The notes under the pieces were generated by a model. That model saw nothing but the letters and a program-made list of their open reading frames with translations. It was not told the origin of the DNA and ran no database searches. Both the position numbers and the translations under genes were made by a program. From an uncultured Flavobacteriaceae bacterium (GTDB taxonomy: Bacteria; Bacteroidota; Bacteroidia; Flavobacteriales; Flavobacteriaceae), in NCBI GenBank assembly GCA_947494565.1, contig CANLVG010000001.1:434001-498000 (forward strand): 64,000 bases of DNA, in the 5' to 3' direction. Of the stretch, positions 61,591 through 64,000 are shown piece by piece (position 1 is the first letter of the stretch; each line of letters opens with the position of its first letter).

Positions 61591-63240
61591 ATGCTCCGTT
61601 ATACCCCCAAATTTTATGGAATGGTTCTCTTATGCCTTACTTTGATTTCCTTAGGAATTCAAGAGGTCGAGGCGCAAGAAACCGGCTCAACACTTGATTC
61701 GAAGAGCTCGTACCATAACCAGTTGTACTTCAATCGTTTCTTCATCAATCCAACCTTTTCGCTGGTGCGTGAAAACAAATCGTACATCAACATCCTCCAT
61801 CGAAATCAATATACATCTTTCGAGGATAATCGGCAGAATTACTTTCTCGGCTTTAGTAATAAGCTGAACGATCGAACGGCTATCGGAATCGGCGTGTATA
61901 GCCAATGGTCTGGTGTCGTTCAAGAATTCGGGTTCAATGCCAATTATGCTACGGCCGTACGTCTTGGAGCGAACAGCAAACTGAGTTTCGGTACCAATTT
62001 GACGTACTTCAACGAGGGACTGGATAAAAACCGCATTGTGATCGCGCAAGAGGACAACCGTTTGACCGAGACCCGAAAAGAAAGTAAATTGGCCATTCAG
62101 CCAGGGATTGCCTTGTCTTTGGGTAAATTCGATTTTGGTCTCTATGCTAAGGATCTTCTGCGGTATAACCAGACCACAAATGAATTCATCACCGGTCTTT
62201 CCAGTAAAAATTTGACGGCTTCGCTTCAATACACCCATACCTTTGAAAATGCTAGGGGTCTTTTTGAAGATGCACGCTTGATGCCCTTGCTACAGCTCGG
62301 TCAAAATGAGAATAGTGATTTGGTGTATGCAAGTTCCTTGATTTTGGATCTTCCAAAGTATGGTTGGTTACAAAGTAATTTTGATAGCGACTACGGCATG
62401 TCACTTGGACTTGGTTTTAACATCAGCAAAAAGATGTCGCTTGGGTATTTGCTTGAAAACGATATCCTTAATAAGGAAAACGATTTAGGCTGGAATCATG
62501 AAGTGAGTTTGGCATACACCTTTAAAAACAGCGAACTAACGGTTCAGCTAAGTGCCAATGAAACCCAAGACAAAAAAATAGATCAGATCATTCGCAATTA
62601 TGAGGAACAAATCTTGGCGTTGACAGCGCAGAAAGACGAAGAACCGCTCAATGAAATAGAGACCAACCAGGCCATAATGAATACCCTGGCCCATGAAAAC
62701 CGAATGATTCTAGATCAATTGATTCTTCGTCAAGACTCCATTGAAAAGGCACGTGAACGGGCTTTCGAAAAGCGATTTGAAAGAATTGTACGTGCTGTGC
62801 GTACCGACATTAAAAACAGCTTGAAATCAAATCTTGATGATTTTACCCCGAAACAGAAGACTGTATTGGCCTCGAATACGTCAAAAATAGAAGCGGAAAA
62901 GATTAGAGCAAAACGAAACTTTAAGGAGCTTCCGATAAAGAGATTGAACCAGCAAGACATTGTTGGAGCGAATTCAGGATACTACGTTATCGCCAATGTA
63001 TACAAGAACAAGAAGTATTTAAATGCATTCCTAAAAGAGTTGAAGTCAAAAGGGTTACATCCGAAGCAATTCTACAACACCGAAAATGGTCTGCACTATG
63101 TTTATCTCGCTGATTATGAATATAAAGACCAGGCCAAGGAGGCGTATGTTTCCAATTTAAATGGAAAATATGGCGGTGACAAATGGATTATGGAAGTAGC
63201 GAATACGGCAACACTTGTCCACAATTCATATGACTATTAA
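61591..63240 (+). CDS. PorP/SprF family membrane protein with C-terminal SPOR-like domain
   Basis: 549 residues. Signal peptide (1-29), then the PorP/SprF outer-membrane barrel (about 33-330; SSYHNQLYFNRFFINPTFSL, TAIGIGVYSQWSGVVQEFGF). A helical, charged region (about 335-440; ENRMILDQLILRQDSIEKAR) connects to about 85 residues like a SPOR domain (SGYYVIANVYKNKKYLNAFL ... GLHYVYLADYEYKDQAKEAY). PorP/SprF proteins link surface adhesins to the type IX secretion/gliding machinery. The SPOR tail would bind denuded peptidoglycan and may replace the OmpA domain missing from the neighbour. Confidence 0.85.
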   Translation: MLRYTPKFYGMVLLCLTLISLGIQEVEAQETGSTLDSKSSYHNQLYFNRFFINPTFSLVRENKSYINILHRNQYTSFEDNRQNYFLGFSNKLNDRTAIGIGVYSQWSGVVQEFGFNANYATAVRLGANSKLSFGTNLTYFNEGLDKNRIVIAQEDNRLTETRKESKLAIQPGIALSLGKFDFGLYAKDLLRYNQTTNEFITGLSSKNLTASLQYTHTFENARGLFEDARLMPLLQLGQNENSDLVYASSLILDLPKYGWLQSNFDSDYGMSLGLGFNISKKMSLGYLLENDILNKENDLGWNHEVSLAYTFKNSELTVQLSANETQDKKIDQIIRNYEEQILALTAQKDEEPLNEIETNQAIMNTLAHENRMILDQLILRQDSIEKARERAFEKRFERIVRAVRTDIKNSLKSNLDDFTPKQKTVLASNTSKIEAEKIRAKRNFKELPIKRLNQQDIVGANSGYYVIANVYKNKKYLNAFLKELKSKGLHPKQFYNTENGLHYVYLADYEYKDQAKEAYVSNLNGKYGGDKWIMEVANTATLVHNSYDY

Positions 63241-63709
63241 AACATGACGATACAAATGCTAAAAAAAACAGCATTTGAACGAAAAATCCTATGTAAGTCC
63301 CAATTTTTGACAATACTTTAGTACATTTAAATTCTATTAAATAGTAACTCAATTTATGTAGAACCCTCAAATCCCCCTACTGTATGAAACCAAATCTTAA
63401 CCTCAAAACAAGACAGAACAACACCGATTTAGACGCAACTATTCTTCAAACCCTGCTATCGAATCGTAATCCAACAACATCGCGTCTTCATTCCAAGACC
63501 TTTGAACAACACCTCGCTTAGCTTTAAAACTACAACTAGCAAAAAGCGAAGTATAATCAATTTTTCCAAACTTATTTAAAACGAAAGGCTGAAAAGCAGT
63601 ACTTGCTTTGATGGCTATACTAGCCTATCATCACAGGTATTCCATTCGCCAAAATCAACTTTGAAAGGGCCGCTGATTTGACCTCGCGGAGCCGTTCCTA
63701 TAAACCACA
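63241..63709. other. intergenic region before response regulator
   Basis: 469 bp. A short hairpin-like stretch near 63258-63275 (TGCTAAAAAAAACAGCA) may end the PorP-like transcript. A 45-codon frame (63384-63521) is listed separately as doubtful. The remainder should contain the response regulator promoter. Confidence 0.4.
63384..63521 (+). CDS. doubtful 45-residue hypothetical protein
   Basis: ATG-to-TAG frame beginning MKPNLNLKTRQNNTDLDATI, rich in Asn, Thr and Leu, with no signal peptide or known motif. It lies in the gap between the PorP-like gene and the response regulator. Reported only because the gap is otherwise empty. Confidence 0.15.
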   Translation: MKPNLNLKTRQNNTDLDATILQTLLSNRNPTTSRLHSKTFEQHLA

Positions 63710-64000
63710 TGACTATGAGACGAGAAATGTTAAATGTATTAATTATCGACAATGATGTAACACTACATAACACCTACAAAAGTTATTTCGAAAAATACAC
63801 CGATTTTAATCTGATCGCGCTGCATACCACTATTGAAGCCGCACTATGCGCACACGACGGAAGGTCTGCCGACATCATCATTTCAGAGGTAGACTTTGAA
63901 AAAATGAACGGTATTGAAGGCATCAAGTTTTTCCGAAAAAACGATCCGAATGTCAAAATTCTTATTGCAAGTGCGAACAATGATTTTGAAATTATCAAAT
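63710..64000 (+). CDS. response regulator receiver protein, partial (runs off window)
   Basis: 97 codons from the ATG at 63710 to the window edge; an in-frame ATG at 63728 is an alternative start. A receiver domain is recognisable: LNVLIIDNDVTLHNTY at strand 1, ADIIISEVDFEKMNGIEG at strand 3, VKILIASANND at strand 4. The phospho-acceptor position (Asp in canonical receivers, as in DLVLLDIxLPxMDG) is Glu60, and the first acidic pair DD reads Asp14-Asn15. Thr/Ser is kept as Ser. It probably has a C-terminal LuxR-type DNA-binding domain beyond the edge; not seen. Possibly regulates envelope genes. Confidence 0.82.

Noticed and set aside
61687-62238. 183-codon minus-strand frame in the PorP-like gene
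   Set aside because: Antisense to a recognisable barrel; no independent support.

Overview
The window looks like chromosomal DNA of a member of the Flavobacteriaceae (Bacteroidota), probably a marine genus of the Maribacter/Zobellia/Arenibacter kind. Evidence is the gene content: TonB-dependent receptors carrying carboxypeptidase-regulatory-like domains, DUF4249 and DUF4221 lipoproteins, a PorP/SprF-type protein, an LptF/LptG-type permease, MG2-domain and NVEALA-like secreted proteins, and a tRNA promoter with the Bacteroidota TAnnTTTG box. Genus placement is a guess from content only.

Layout. 1-6169 (minus): an outer-membrane receptor with an STN domain, followed by three tandem DUF4249 lipoprotein genes, the last running off the left edge. 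6384-14824 (minus): penicillin-acylase family hydrolase, DsbD-like thiol:disulfide interchange protein, tilS, alpha/beta hydrolase, pabB and an FMN reductase. 14963-16426 (plus): membrane acyltransferase and a double-CDGSH iron-sulfur protein, ending at a hairpin terminator shared with the convergent lpdA. 18010-19052 (minus): ankyrin protein and an Lrp/AsnC regulator, divergent from a Cys/Met-metabolism PLP enzyme (19198) across two matching palindromes. 19198-29228 (plus): PLP enzyme, NhaC antiporter, then the packed housekeeping run tpx-dgkA-ftsK-lolA-lptFG-ribBA-like. 29265-32869 (minus): DUF1080 protein, DegT-type aminotransferase, nitroreductase, TauE/SafE permease.

From about 33 kb the content becomes accessory and, by eye, more AT-rich. 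A 1357-residue membrane protein (33031-37104) appears to join a Cache-like extracytoplasmic sensor to a cytoplasmic STAND/AAA-like ATPase. Next are a membrane-anchored MutS-like ATPase, a frameshifted gene remnant, and an amino-acid-themed cluster (39427-48093): two AsnC regulators, a TonB receptor, a small lipoprotein, a Tat-exported PLP aminotransferase and an AEC-type permease. A lipoprotein pair (S9 peptidase and GH18-like protein, 48620-51393) follows.

51668-59482 (minus) is the most system-like accessory block: O-antigen-ligase-like/TPR membrane protein, a 70-residue cysteine-rich secreted peptide, a stem-loop, a DUF4221 lipoprotein, a thioredoxin-like CxxC lipoprotein, an MG2-domain protein and its own signal peptidase I. 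The right end holds tRNA-Ser(UGA), a PD40-repeat protein paired with a PorP-like protein that carries a C-terminal SPOR-like domain, and the start of a response regulator whose phospho-acceptor position reads Glu.

No rRNA, CRISPR array, insertion sequence or prophage was recognised. All family calls come from reading the translated sequence; no database search was run.
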